Assembly (NCBI RefSeq): GCF_002368335.1
Contig: NZ_AP018288.1
Span: 3,179,019 to 3,243,018, forward strand
Direction: 5' to 3'
Source: Nostoc sp. NIES-4103
GTDB taxonomy: Bacteria; Cyanobacteriota; Cyanobacteriia; Cyanobacteriales; Nostocaceae
Length of the DNA: 64,000 nt
Each line of letters opens with the position of its first letter. Position 1 is the stretch's first letter. Of the stretch, positions 41,445 to 51,436 are shown one piece after another. Under the pieces are notes generated by a model. It saw only the letters and a list, made by a program, of their open reading frames with translations. It was not told the DNA's origin and did not search any database. The translations under genes and the position numbers were made by a program.

Positions 41445-41680
41445 TAATAGTCGTATGGCAAAGTGCTGTAGACGCTTGGTGCGGCTACTCTAAGAAAGCG
41501 GGAACCCTCTTTCTTGGGAACGAGAACGCCTAACGGCGAACCCGCTATCGTGGGCGCTTTGCCGACAGACGAGCGCATGTGGCGTTGCTGAGTCGCAAGG
41601 CACTTGTTTCAAGGCTTTGAGCAATGAACATTGTCCTAACCTATGTGTCTACGGCTATACATCACAAAAAAGTCTTCGAT
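41445..41680. other. Intergenic with G/C-rich repeat
   Basis: A dispersed repeat (gggaaccctctttcttgggaacg...gcgaacccgctatcg...gcgttgctgagtcgcaagg) occupies 41490-41605. No gene is seen. Confidence 0.4.
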
Positions 41681-44600
41681 TTATTGACTAGATGTTTCAA
41701 ACAAAGTTTTTAGGGCATTAATAAGCTGTTTTTTATCAGTCACAGCCCCCAACAATTTCAGTGTTGCAATAGTAGCTGTAGTTAAACCAGTAACTCCCAT
41801 AATATTCATGCCCACATATGGTTTCTCAGCTTGCCAAATTTTGAAGCACTCACCCGTTGCTATATTCCATAGTCGAATTGTCTCATCATCACCACTACTG
41901 GCCAGAATCTGATGATCAGGACTAAAGGCAATTGACCAAAGCCTGCCTGTATGTCCTTGTATATTTCTGAAACATTCACCCGTACTAACATCCCACAGAT
42001 TAACTGTGTTATCTTCACTGCAACTAGCTAGTGTCTGGCCATCTGGACTAAAGGCAACTGCCTTTAACCAACCTGTACTTGCCTGCAAAATTCTGTAGCA
42101 TTCACCAGTGCTAACACGCCATAACTTGATCGTTCCATCATAACTGCTACTTGCAAGTAGTTCACCATCTGAACTGAAGGCAACGGATAAAACCCAACTA
42201 TTATGCCCTTGTAGTGTTTTTTTGCACTCACCTGTGCTGACATTCCATAATTTAATAGTCTGATCCAAAGAACCACTTGCTAGCATTGTTCCTTGAGGAT
42301 TGAAGGCAACTGACCAAACAGCAGCACCATGTCCCTGCAATATTTTTAGGCACTTCCCTGTACTGACATTCCACAACCTCACTGTTTGATCTTCACTGCC
42401 ACTAACCAATATTTGCCCATTTGGGCTGAAGGCAACTGACCAAACAGCAGCACCATGTCCATGCAATGTTTTTAAGCATTGCCCCGTATCGACATCCCAC
42501 AAGTTTATCGAAGAGTCATGACTGCCACTAACTAGTGTCTGCCCATTTGGACTAAAAGCAACTGACCGAACCGCAGCAACATGCCCTTGGAACGTTTTCA
42601 AGCATTCATCGGTATTGACATCCCACAACCTTACCGAAGAATCATGACTACCACTTGCTAATGTCTGTCCATTGGGACTAAAGGCGATTGACAGTACTTG
42701 ATTACTATATCCCTGGAGGGTTTTGAGGCATTGACCTGTGCGAACATCCCATAGTCTGACTGTTTGGTCGTAACTGCCACTGACTAGGAGATCCTCCTGT
42801 GGGCTAAAGCAGATCGAAAATACCCAACTGGAATGTCCGTGCAATGTTTTGAGGCATTCATATGTACTAACACTCCACAGCCTGATGGTCTGGTCAAAAC
42901 TGCCACTAGCTAGGAGATCTCCTTGTGGACTAAAGGCAACTGAATAAATTTCATTGGAATGTCCTTGAAAAGTTGTGAGGCATTCACCTGTGTTAATATC
43001 CCACAGCTTAATAGTCTGATCCTCACTGCCACTTGCCAGCATATTACCATCAGGGCTGACAGCAATTGACCGTATCCCATCACAATGTCCTTGAAAGGTT
43101 TTGAGGCATTCACCTGTGTTAATATTCCATAACTTAAGAGTCTGGTCATCACTACCACTCACTAGCATTTGTCCGTCTTTAGTGAAGGCAACTGAGAGTA
43201 CCCAACTTGTGTGTCCTCGGAAAGTTAAGAGACATTGACCAGTACACACACTCCATAACTTAAGAGTCTGGTCATCGCTGCCACTTACTAATGTATGATT
43301 ATCAGGACTAAAAGCAACTGACCAAACTTCATGCTCATGTCCGTACAAAGTTTGTAGGCATTGACCTGTGTTAACATCCCACAGCTTCACAGCATAGTCA
43401 GTAGTACTGCTAGCAAGGATACTACCATCAGGACTAAAGGCTAGTGATAGAACCCAACTAGTATGTCCCTTACAGGTGAGAAGCTGTTTCCAATCGGAAA
43501 CTTGGTACAATCGAATCTCACCATTGGTATCACCCATAGCCAACAGTTTACCATCAGGGCTAAAGGCTACAGATAAAATACCACCAAAAGTTTCAGCAAA
43601 AACAGACTTAGCTAAATTGGCGTTTTGGAAATTAACATTGTGCAGTTTGACATTCTGTAAGTCTGCTTGCCAAACAGTTAAATTAGAAAAATCATAGTCC
43701 TTTAAATTAATCTGAAGTTGACACAACAAATTCAAAATATTTCCAACTGTATACCCTGGTTCTAGTGGAGATTCTTCTTGCAGCCTTGCAAGAATTTTCG
43801 TAAATTGCTTTTCGATACCTTTTTTGCTTTTGAAAACAGTGAGCAACCCATCTATTACTGGTCGGATAATGAGGCTAATTTGAGCTTCTCTTATATAGTC
43901 TTTAGCAGTTGCCTTCATTAAAGGATGGCAATTAAAAAGCTCGATATGATTAGTGACAATTTCTTCACAAATCTGCTCAATAAATACCTGAGTTACATAC
44001 TCCATAACTACAGGTTGTAAGGTGAAAGTTGCTGTACTTTTCTCTATTAGCGATCGCCGCACTAAAGATTCTAGAGACTCCAGTAATTTCTGAGTTGACC
44101 TAGGTAATATAATGTCTTGTCGCAACTGTGCTAAAGTAACTGGCTCATGATTAATTGCCAGCCAATAAATGATTTCTTTTTCTAAATCTGACAAACGCTC
44201 AAACTGTTGATCTAAAATATCGCGTATGTCTCCAAATACAGATGTACTTTCTTGCAAAAATTGAGTGACATTACCATCAAATATATCTTGAATAGTTGTA
44301 GCAACTATTTTCAAAGCTAATGGATTACCTGCATAAAGATCAATGAGTAATTTCCATTCATTCTCTGCCGCAGTTATTCCTTTAATTCTCAAAATTTCCT
44401 GTGCTTCTTGCACCTTCAGGCCACTCAGTACTAACGAGCGAACAGGTGCTTCTTTTCCTTCAATTAATGCTACTTCTTTGGGTTTTTCTCGACTAGTTAA
44501 TATAATACAGCTACTGTGAGATGCTTCTCCTAACTGTTTAAAAAGCTCACCATATCCTTCATATCCTTCTCGATATTGTCCCGCCCGACTACCACCACGG

Positions 44601-45250
44601 AAAACTGACTCCACATTATCAAGTAACAATAGACAACGAGAATTTTGTAAGTAATGAATTAATCGTGATATTCTCTCACATAATATTTCTGATAAATTGC
44701 TTTCTATTTCCTGCTCATCAGATAGAACTTGGATTAAGTTTGCAATAATAGTTTTAACAGGTGGAGCTTCTCGTAGCGATCGCCAGATGACATATTCAAA
44801 GTCTTCTTGAATTTGTTGGGCAATTTTCACAGACAATGCTGTTTTACCAATACCACCCATTCCTAATAATGCCACTACTTGGCAACGGTCATTCAAAATC
44901 CATTGCTCTAAAGTACTCAGTTCGTCTTTACGTCCATAAAAAACTGGACTAGGGGTAGCATTTCCCCAGTCAACCCGAGTAGTTGAGTTTAAATAATCAG
45001 TTTTATCTAATTCTGAGTTAAAAACTAAAAAGAGCTTTTCGAGAGTTTTTTTATCAACTCCTCCTTCACGATTTATAACTTTAGAGATAGTACTGGAATA
45101 TAACCCTGTAAGTGTACTCATCTCTTCCAGCGTGTAGCTATTTCCATAATTGTCATTTGCTTCTGACATCCGCTTTGCTTCTTGAAGTTTTTGCAAACCT
45201 CTAGCAGTCAGTACAACACCACGTTTACGTTTCAAATTTTTAGAATTCAT
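41681..45250 (-). CDS. HTH / NB-ARC / WD40 STAND ATPase
   Basis: The 1189-residue protein begins with a basic segment and a helix-turn-helix-like region (LEEMSTLTGLYSSTISKVIN). The NB-ARC ATPase (about 105-420) has Walker A GMGGIGKTAL, Walker B CLLLLDNVE and GNPLALKI. A helical linker and a short pentapeptide-like stretch (LQNVKLHNVNFQNANLAKSV) follow. Then come 14 WD40 repeats (about 555-1140), enough for two seven-bladed propellers. STAND proteins sense a ligand through the C-terminal repeats, oligomerise with ATP and activate an N-terminal effector. Here the N-terminus looks DNA-binding or adaptor-like rather than nuclease, so a signalling or defence role is open. Neighbouring blades are very alike, suggesting recent duplication. 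It is transcribed alone. Confidence 0.9.
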   Translation of the reverse strand: MNSKNLKRKRGVVLTARGLQKLQEAKRMSEANDNYGNSYTLEEMSTLTGLYSSTISKVINREGGVDKKTLEKLFLVFNSELDKTDYLNSTTRVDWGNATPSPVFYGRKDELSTLEQWILNDRCQVVALLGMGGIGKTALSVKIAQQIQEDFEYVIWRSLREAPPVKTIIANLIQVLSDEQEIESNLSEILCERISRLIHYLQNSRCLLLLDNVESVFRGGSRAGQYREGYEGYGELFKQLGEASHSSCIILTSREKPKEVALIEGKEAPVRSLVLSGLKVQEAQEILRIKGITAAENEWKLLIDLYAGNPLALKIVATTIQDIFDGNVTQFLQESTSVFGDIRDILDQQFERLSDLEKEIIYWLAINHEPVTLAQLRQDIILPRSTQKLLESLESLVRRSLIEKSTATFTLQPVVMEYVTQVFIEQICEEIVTNHIELFNCHPLMKATAKDYIREAQISLIIRPVIDGLLTVFKSKKGIEKQFTKILARLQEESPLEPGYTVGNILNLLCQLQINLKDYDFSNLTVWQADLQNVKLHNVNFQNANLAKSVFAETFGGILSVAFSPDGKLLAMGDTNGEIRLYQVSDWKQLLTCKGHTSWVLSLAFSPDGSILASSTTDYAVKLWDVNTGQCLQTLYGHEHEVWSVAFSPDNHTLVSGSDDQTLKLWSVCTGQCLLTFRGHTSWVLSVAFTKDGQMLVSGSDDQTLKLWNINTGECLKTFQGHCDGIRSIAVSPDGNMLASGSEDQTIKLWDINTGECLTTFQGHSNEIYSVAFSPQGDLLASGSFDQTIRLWSVSTYECLKTLHGHSSWVFSICFSPQEDLLVSGSYDQTVRLWDVRTGQCLKTLQGYSNQVLSIAFSPNGQTLASGSHDSSVRLWDVNTDECLKTFQGHVAAVRSVAFSPNGQTLVSGSHDSSINLWDVDTGQCLKTLHGHGAAVWSVAFSPNGQILVSGSEDQTVRLWNVSTGKCLKILQGHGAAVWSVAFNPQGTMLASGSLDQTIKLWNVSTGECKKTLQGHNSWVLSVAFSSDGELLASSSYDGTIKLWRVSTGECYRILQASTGWLKAVAFSPDGQTLASCSEDNTVNLWDVSTGECFRNIQGHTGRLWSIAFSPDHQILASSGDDETIRLWNIATGECFKIWQAEKPYVGMNIMGVTGLTTATIATLKLLGAVTDKKQLINALKTLFETSSQ

Positions 45251-45998
45251 GTATTATAAATTGAGTAATAATAACCTAATTTTGACGCTCGTTAACCTGG
45301 TAAATAAATAAATACTGAGTTTTCATCAACAAACCGTGTATTTTTAGTCTAATTGTATTTATTGTAGCCAAACTACTCATCTTTATCTCCGATACGGATG
45401 GCATTCATAGCTTAGTCGTCCCTATTTATACATCCTGATTGACTAGTAAAAAATAGAGTTAAATGATGTAAATAAAAGAGAATGAAAAAGATTTTAAACG
45501 GAAATGTCTAAAATAATCTCAAATTCTAAAAATCATCTTTAATTTAAAGTTTACCCAGCTCATATCGTTGAATAACTTAAAAAAGTTTTTCGCGCAATGG
45601 CTTGATGGTGCTGATCCAAACTCAGTAGCTATATAAATGCTAGATGTTTGCTTGCGATCGCGCCAAGAGGAGTACCTAGGTGCGATCGCTCACTCTATTT
45701 AATTTACAGCTTTCTGTGCTGGCTGGGAATTATACAGGGCTACAGGTTTTCAGATCACTTGCCATATTCTATGCCTAGCAGGAATTTGAGAAAAATAGTA
45801 AATTTGTTTTGCATAGTAAAAGTCCAGTTTTATATCAAGCTATTATTGGCCGTAAACTTTTCATATCCAGCTAATACTGTAAGTGGGGAATGAGGAATGC
45901 AGGAGATGAGGAAGATAACTGTTAACTGCTAACTCCTCCCTCCCACCTTCTAATTATCTAATAGCGTTAAGCTAGAAAAAAATAGATAACTATTAGTA
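45251..45998. other. Intergenic between divergent genes
   Basis: 748 bp, AT-rich, with two HIP1-like sites near 45655-45690 and a repeat tract (ggaggaatgaggaatgcaggagatgagg) near 45885-45915. The frame at 45648-45893 lacks a ribosome site and family features and was not accepted as a gene. Confidence 0.4.
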
Positions 45999-46835
45999 AT
46001 GCCTAATATTAAACAACACGTAGATACTTTCGCCAAAAAATTTGTTCCATCCTACCGATTCATTAGCTCACAAGAATCTACAATTGATAGCAGCTATTTG
46101 CCTCAAAGAGAATTAAATAGTAACTCCATTAAAGTACTTAACTGGAATATTGCTAAAAATAATTATAATCAGATTTGGTTAAAAGATTTTTTAACCATTA
46201 TTGAAGAATACCAACCACATCTAATATTTTTACAAGAATTTCGTTTAAAATTAGAAAAAGAAAAATTAGGAGAATGGATAGGGATGAATTGGAATTTTGC
46301 TCCTAACTTTATTGATGTACATCATCAGAGTTATTCAGGAATATTCACAGCATCTACAATCAGTCCGTTAACTAAAAAAGTTTTAATAACTAGGCATCAT
46401 GAACCTATTATTAAAACTCCTAAAATTTCCTTGATCACTGAATATTCGCTATCTCATCATCAAGTAACTCTTTTAGCAATCAATAGCCATTTAATTAATT
46501 TTGTAGATTTAAATAAATTTGAACTACAGTTACATGAATTAGAATTGGCGTTGTCTGCACATCATGGCCCCCTAATATTTTCAGGAGACTTTAATACTTG
46601 GAACCGAAAAAGAGCAGTTATTTTGGATAAAGTAGTAACTCGACTGGGGTTAATACCAGTAACTTTTGCACCCCATGAAAGGCGCAAAATTAAACGCTTC
46701 CTATTGTCATCTCCCCTAGATAGGATATTTTACCGAGAATTGAGTGAAAACAAAGCCAGTGCTAAAGTACTAGACCAAATTTGCTCATCCGATCACAAAC
46801 CATTACTGGCAGAATTTTCTTATATCGATACCTGA
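45999..46835 (+). CDS. Endonuclease/exonuclease/phosphatase-fold protein
   Basis: The 278-residue protein has the DNase I/EEP fold pattern. VLNWNIAKNN supplies the first Asn, and PHLIFLQEFRL the metal-binding Glu. NSHLINFVD has the catalytic His, FSGDFNTWNR the Asp/Asn pair and CSSDHKPLLAEF the final Asp-His. The substrate may be a nucleic acid, a phosphoinositide-like lipid or another phosphodiester. There is no signal peptide. The stop is 10 bp before the cardiolipin-synthase-like gene, so both are probably translated from one transcript, which favours a lipid-related role (inference). Confidence 0.85.
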   Translation: MPNIKQHVDTFAKKFVPSYRFISSQESTIDSSYLPQRELNSNSIKVLNWNIAKNNYNQIWLKDFLTIIEEYQPHLIFLQEFRLKLEKEKLGEWIGMNWNFAPNFIDVHHQSYSGIFTASTISPLTKKVLITRHHEPIIKTPKISLITEYSLSHHQVTLLAINSHLINFVDLNKFELQLHELELALSAHHGPLIFSGDFNTWNRKRAVILDKVVTRLGLIPVTFAPHERRKIKRFLLSSPLDRIFYRELSENKASAKVLDQICSSDHKPLLAEFSYIDT

Positions 46836-46845
46836 AAAAATTAAG

Positions 46846-48288
46846 ATGCTTGTAGATAGTGGAATTTTAGCTATTTTTAGCACAGCTACAGTTATTGTTC
46901 ATGCCTTGGGAATTGTACATGCAGCTCATGCAGTGATGAATGTGCGTTCTTCTACTGGAGCGATCGCTTGGAGTATATCTCTAGTGACTTTTCCTTGGCT
47001 GGCTATTCCGTTGTATTGGATTCTAGGAAGGACTAGATTTCACGGATATGCTGAAACCCTGCGTTCAGTTTATGCACAACACTACAAACTCGTTCGCCAT
47101 ACTTACCATGAACTCGCTGAATTTAAAGTTGCACCACCAGATAAATTGGCGCAGCTGCAACCACTGGCTGAGGCTTTTACAGGCATTCCTTTCACCTGTG
47201 GTAATGCTGCTGAATTACTAATTGATGGTCAGCAGACCTATGAAGCGATGTTGAGCGCGATCGCATCGGCAAAAGATTATATTTTGTTGCAATCTTATAC
47301 TATTAATGATGACCAAATAGGCAACAAGTTTAAAGAAGCATTGATTGCTAGAGCCAAGCAAGCAATCAGAATCTACTTTCTCTATGATGAAATTGGTTCA
47401 AAAAAACTATCCCGCTCATATATCAAATCTCTACAACAATATGGTATTCAAGTTAGTGCATTCAACACCACTAAAGGTAAAGGTAATCGTTTCCAACTCA
47501 ATTTCCGCAACCATCGCAAAATTATTGTGGTAGATGGTGAAATAGGATTTGTAGGTGGTCTAAATATTGGCGATGAATACTTAGGAAAAAATCGCCGCTT
47601 GAGTCCTTGGCGCGACACCCATATGATACTCCAAGGGCCCACAGTCAAAACCCTGCAAAACTCATTTATACGAGATTGGTATTGGGCAACTCGCAAAGTT
47701 CTTGAAGTTAACTGGCAAGTCAAACCTAATCAAGAAATTAACCAAACCGCATTAGTACTTCCTACAGGCCCCGCAGATCAGCTACCAGCTTGTAGGCTTT
47801 TTTTCGTCAATGTGATTAATCAAGCTAAGACTCTCCTGTGGATTGCTAGTCCTTACTTTGTGCCAGACGAATCAACATTGTCAGCCTTAAAACTGGCTGC
47901 AATGCGGGGTGTAGATGTGCGAATTATCCTACCAAACCGACCCGATCACTTACTTGTTTATCTATGTTCTTTCTCTTACTATACCGAAATGGAGGCAATT
48001 GGTATCAAGCTATATCGTTATAAAAATGGTTTCATGCACCAGAAAATCATACTCATCGATCAAGATATGGCAGGGGTAGGAACTGTTAACTTAGATAATC
48101 GCTCTTTCACCCTCAACTTTGAAGTAATGGGCTTTGTTGCTGAGCCTGGCTTTGTCCAAAGTGTAGAAAAAATGTTAAAGGCTGATTTAGGTGCTTGTGT
48201 TGCTGTTGATTTATCTGAATACCATAGAAAACCTTTTTGGTTCAAGTTAGCCGTGAGAGTTTCTCGCCTACTGACTCCTTTACTTTAA
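46846..48288 (+). CDS. cls: Cardiolipin synthase-like phospholipase D enzyme
   Basis: The 480-residue protein has two N-terminal membrane helices (FSTATVIVHALGIVHAAH and ISLVTFPWLAIPLYWILG). Two HKD motifs of the phospholipase D family follow: HRKIIVVDGEIGFVGG and HQKIILIDQDMAGVGT. Each retains H-x-K-x4-D. Bacterial Cls condenses two phosphatidylglycerol molecules to cardiolipin. Because cardiolipin is not generally reported in cyanobacteria, the actual lipid product is uncertain. The gene follows the EEP-fold gene after 10 bp. Confidence 0.88.
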   Translation: MLVDSGILAIFSTATVIVHALGIVHAAHAVMNVRSSTGAIAWSISLVTFPWLAIPLYWILGRTRFHGYAETLRSVYAQHYKLVRHTYHELAEFKVAPPDKLAQLQPLAEAFTGIPFTCGNAAELLIDGQQTYEAMLSAIASAKDYILLQSYTINDDQIGNKFKEALIARAKQAIRIYFLYDEIGSKKLSRSYIKSLQQYGIQVSAFNTTKGKGNRFQLNFRNHRKIIVVDGEIGFVGGLNIGDEYLGKNRRLSPWRDTHMILQGPTVKTLQNSFIRDWYWATRKVLEVNWQVKPNQEINQTALVLPTGPADQLPACRLFFVNVINQAKTLLWIASPYFVPDESTLSALKLAAMRGVDVRIILPNRPDHLLVYLCSFSYYTEMEAIGIKLYRYKNGFMHQKIILIDQDMAGVGTVNLDNRSFTLNFEVMGFVAEPGFVQSVEKMLKADLGACVAVDLSEYHRKPFWFKLAVRVSRLLTPLL

Positions 48289-48410
48289 ATTAATACCGAT
48301 GCTTGTTAAAATATTAATATATGCTTAAATGCAAAATAGTATCCTAACTCCAAATGGGATATTAAAAATAAAAGTAAAACCAAATTTTAGCCTCGAAAAG
48401 GATTAAAGTT

Positions 48411-48998
48411 ATGAACCCGCCTGAAGAATATATCAATAGTAATTCGGGAGAACTAGCAAAAGGGGGAGCAAGTCAATTTAGTAATAATAGCATTAGTGAA
48501 AGTGGCAACTTAGATAAAGTTAGAGACTTACTTTTTGGAAATCAAATACGGGAGGTAGACAAAAGGTTTACGCGTTTAGAAGAACGGCTAGTAAAAGAAT
48601 TTACTAACATACGAGATGAGACAAGAAAACGTTTAGATAATTTAGAGAATTACATCAAAAAAGAAGTTGATGCTTTAGCAGAACGGCTAAAAAACGAACA
48701 AACAGAACGTGCCACTGCTGTGCAAGCATTGAGTGAAGAGCAAAAAAATATAAGCATAACTTTAGACAAAAAATTTGTCCAATTAGAAGAACAAACTACT
48801 AATAGCCAGCGGAATTTACACGATCAGATTCTCAACCAATCTAAAAGCCTACAAGATGATATTCAGCAAAAATACGAGGAAATATTAGCTTTGCTGGAAC
48901 GGGAAGCTGAAGAGCTGCGTAGGGACAAAATAGATCGTTCTAAGCTTGCAGCTCTATTTACAGATTTAGCCATTCGTCTGAATGGGGAAAATAGTTAG
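48411..48998 (+). CDS. Coiled-coil protein with LLFG motif (signalling operon gene 1)
   Basis: The 195-residue hydrophilic protein consists of a disordered N-terminus, the short motif VRDLLFGNQIREVDKRFTRL at about residues 39-58, and then a long coiled coil to the end, rich in E, K, Q and R. It has no membrane segment. The LLFG segment recurs near the N-terminus of the next gene product (LRSLLFGIEPTELNKLYERL), which suggests that the two share a docking or dimerisation element. The gene opens a run of five co-directional genes ending with a histidine kinase. Function unknown, probably structural or adaptor. Confidence 0.65.
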   Translation: MNPPEEYINSNSGELAKGGASQFSNNSISESGNLDKVRDLLFGNQIREVDKRFTRLEERLVKEFTNIRDETRKRLDNLENYIKKEVDALAERLKNEQTERATAVQALSEEQKNISITLDKKFVQLEEQTTNSQRNLHDQILNQSKSLQDDIQQKYEEILALLEREAEELRRDKIDRSKLAALFTDLAIRLNGENS

Positions 48999-49095
48999 TA
49001 GTTAGTTGTCAGTTGTCATTTGTCAGTAGTTATTCTCCTAGTTCCCTCATCTCCCCATCCCCCCTGCTCTCCATCCCCAATTGGGGATTTTGGCA
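48999..49095. repeat. Short tandem repeat tract inside the operon
   Basis: agttgtcagttgtcatttgtcag and ctccccatccccc units fill the gap between the first and second genes of the signalling operon. Confidence 0.6.
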
Positions 49096-50895
49096 ATGAG
49101 TGATTCCTTAAATCAAAAACCGAAAGTACCTCCTGAAGCTACAAATAGCAACAGTCAATCTTCGAGTAACAAAGAACCACAACTTAACGATGAACTCACT
49201 ACACTTCGCAGTTTGCTTTTTGGAATTGAGCCAACCGAACTTAACAAACTCTATGAGCGATTAAATAATCCTCAAATTCAACCAGAAGATATCAGCCGCC
49301 TGCTTCCAGAAGCTTTAATTATGCGGTCAAAACAAGATAAACAACTGGTTGAAGCATTAGTACCAACTGTGGAAGAAGCCATTCAAACTTCTGTTAAACA
49401 AGACGAAAATGTACTTTCAGAAGCGTTTTTTCCGATCATTGGCCCAGCCACACGCAAGGCGATTTCCACAGCGCTTGAGCAGATGATGCAATCTCTGAAT
49501 CAAACCTTGGAAAATAGCTTGTCAGTTGAAAGTTTTAAGTGGAGGTTAGAAGCGCGACGCACGGGTAAATCATTTGCAGAAATTGTGCTGTTGCGGACGT
49601 TAATTTACCGAGTAGAACAAGTATTTCTAATTCATAAAAAAACTGGATTATTGCTGCAACATGTGATGGTTAAACAGATAGCTACTCAAGATCCAGATTT
49701 AGTTTCTGCCATGTTGACAGCTATTGGTGATTTTGTCAGAGATTCGTTCAGCATCGGAAAAGAAGATGCATTAAAATGTTTGCGGTTTGGAGAACTCACC
49801 ATTTTGGTTGAAGAAGGGCCGCAAGCAATTATAGCAGGTAGTATCAGGGGAAACCCGCCCCAAGAATTAAGGTTAGTTTTTCAAGACGCCATAGAAAAAA
49901 TTCATCTCAAGCTCAGGGAAGAAATTAAGGCTTTTGCAGGAGAAACAGAACCATTTAAAGCAAGCATACCTTATTTAGAAGCCTGTCTAGCAGTTCAGTA
50001 TAAACCTGCTTACCAGAAAAATAATTATACTTATACATGGTCTTGCTTAGGTACAATAGCGATCGCATGTGGTATTTGGAGCTTTTTTACTATTCGAGAA
50101 CATCTCCGATGGCAAGCCTATGTGGAAAAACTCAACTCTCAACCTGGAATTATTGTGATTAACACCAAGCAGCACAATGGAAAACATTTCATTATGGGAA
50201 TGCGCGACCCATTAGCAGTAGATCCCAATAGTTTGATACAACAAGCAAATCTCAATCCGAAAACAGTCATTAGCCAGTGGAAACCTTACTTATCTTTAGA
50301 ACCGGAATTGACTATAAAAAGAGTTAATGCTTTGTTGCAACCACCTAAAACTGTATCTTTTCAATTGGATAACAATGGTAATCTCCATGCCACAGGTTAT
50401 GCACCTCGTCAATGGATTTTAGAAGCTCGTAAGTTATGGCGATTTATTCCAGGAATTACTCAATTTCAAGACAAAAATATTGTAGACATTGAACTACAGC
50501 ACTTACAAAGATATATTAAACAAATTGAACAAGAAAAATTATTTTTTTCAGAAGGCACAGCAGAGTTTGCCCCTGGTGAAGCTATTAAACTGCCTCAGTT
50601 AGTATTAAATATCCAAAAGCTTTTGGATAGTGCCAAGTATCTAGATAAAAATGTACGAGTAGAAATAATAGGGCACACCAATGCAGCGGGAACAGAACAG
50701 AAAAATATGCTTCTCAGCCAAAATCGTGCAGAAAAAATCCTATCTTATTTAAAATATCAAGGCATCGATACCAGTAAATTGAAAGTTGTAGGTGTTGGTT
50801 CTAAACTACCTTTGCAGCCAGAATTGACACCAAAAGCCAAAACAGCTAATCGGAGAGTATCTTTTCAAGTAATCGTAACTGACACCACTAATTAA
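49096..50895 (+). CDS. Transmembrane OmpA-domain protein (signalling operon gene 2)
   Basis: From the ATG at 49096 the product has 599 residues. The N-terminal part, about 315 residues, is cytosolic and begins with the LLFG motif, then helices. One membrane helix follows (about 325-345, CLGTIAIACGIWSFFTI), then a domain of about 120 residues resembling BON-type strands. The C-terminus is an OmpA-like domain (about 470-595) with VEIIGHTNAAGTEQKN and LSQNRAEKILSYLKYQGID, which in other proteins binds peptidoglycan. The orientation implies a cytosolic head and a periplasmic, wall-binding tail. This would let the cell wall be sensed or anchored by the downstream GTPase/kinase. Confidence 0.8.
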   Translation: MSDSLNQKPKVPPEATNSNSQSSSNKEPQLNDELTTLRSLLFGIEPTELNKLYERLNNPQIQPEDISRLLPEALIMRSKQDKQLVEALVPTVEEAIQTSVKQDENVLSEAFFPIIGPATRKAISTALEQMMQSLNQTLENSLSVESFKWRLEARRTGKSFAEIVLLRTLIYRVEQVFLIHKKTGLLLQHVMVKQIATQDPDLVSAMLTAIGDFVRDSFSIGKEDALKCLRFGELTILVEEGPQAIIAGSIRGNPPQELRLVFQDAIEKIHLKLREEIKAFAGETEPFKASIPYLEACLAVQYKPAYQKNNYTYTWSCLGTIAIACGIWSFFTIREHLRWQAYVEKLNSQPGIIVINTKQHNGKHFIMGMRDPLAVDPNSLIQQANLNPKTVISQWKPYLSLEPELTIKRVNALLQPPKTVSFQLDNNGNLHATGYAPRQWILEARKLWRFIPGITQFQDKNIVDIELQHLQRYIKQIEQEKLFFSEGTAEFAPGEAIKLPQLVLNIQKLLDSAKYLDKNVRVEIIGHTNAAGTEQKNMLLSQNRAEKILSYLKYQGIDTSKLKVVGVGSKLPLQPELTPKAKTANRRVSFQVIVTDTTN

Positions 50896-50938
50896 AAGGG
50901 AGTAAGGAATAGGGAATGGAGACTAGGAAAAACGCTGT

Positions 50939-51436
50939 ATGATCCAGAAAAAAATTTGTATGGTAGGTGCATTTGCCACAGGCAAAACTAGTTTAGTAGC
51001 ACGGTTTGTTAATAGTATTTTCTCAGATAAATATTATACTACAGTAGGTGTAAAAATTGATAAAAAAACTATAGATATTCAAGCAAAAAAACTAAATCTG
51101 ATCCTTTGGGATATTCATGGAGAAGACGAATTTCAAAAAGTACGCATGTCTTACTTACGGGGTTCATCTGCTTATTTATTAGTTGTTGATGGTACTCGAA
51201 ACAATACTCTTGAAAAAGCTTTTGATTTGCAAACAAGAGTAGAAAATACCCTTGGTCAAGTTCCCTTCATCTTAGTACTTAACAAATGGGATATGACAGA
51301 AGAATGGGAAATTGAAGCTACAGAAATAGATGCTGTAACTCAGAAGGGTTGGACTGTGATGAAAACCAGTGCTAAAAATGGACTAGGTGTAGAAGAAGTT
51401 TTCCAAACTATTGCAAAAAAAATATTGGATGGGTAA
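50939..51436 (+). CDS. Ras/Rab-like small GTPase (signalling operon gene 3)
   Basis: The 165-residue protein has all G motifs: G1 GAFATGKTSL, switch I with a Thr in YYTTVGVKI, G3 LWDIHGEDEFQ, G4 LNKWD and G5 TSAKNG. The WDxxGxE form of G3 is like that of eukaryotic Rab/Ras proteins. Where Ras has the catalytic Gln (G-Q-E) it reads H-G-E-D, so intrinsic hydrolysis may be slow. No lipid-anchor Cys is at the C-terminus. The stop is immediately followed by the start of gene 4, so the two are tightly coupled. It probably acts as a switch between the OmpA protein and the kinase (inference). Confidence 0.9.
   Translation: MIQKKICMVGAFATGKTSLVARFVNSIFSDKYYTTVGVKIDKKTIDIQAKKLNLILWDIHGEDEFQKVRMSYLRGSSAYLLVVDGTRNNTLEKAFDLQTRVENTLGQVPFILVLNKWDMTEEWEIEATEIDAVTQKGWTVMKTSAKNGLGVEEVFQTIAKKILDG

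Noticed and set aside
45648..45893. 81-codon frame upstream of the EEP-fold gene
   Set aside because: No ribosome site, no conserved features, and it contains HIP1 sites and repeat tract sequence.
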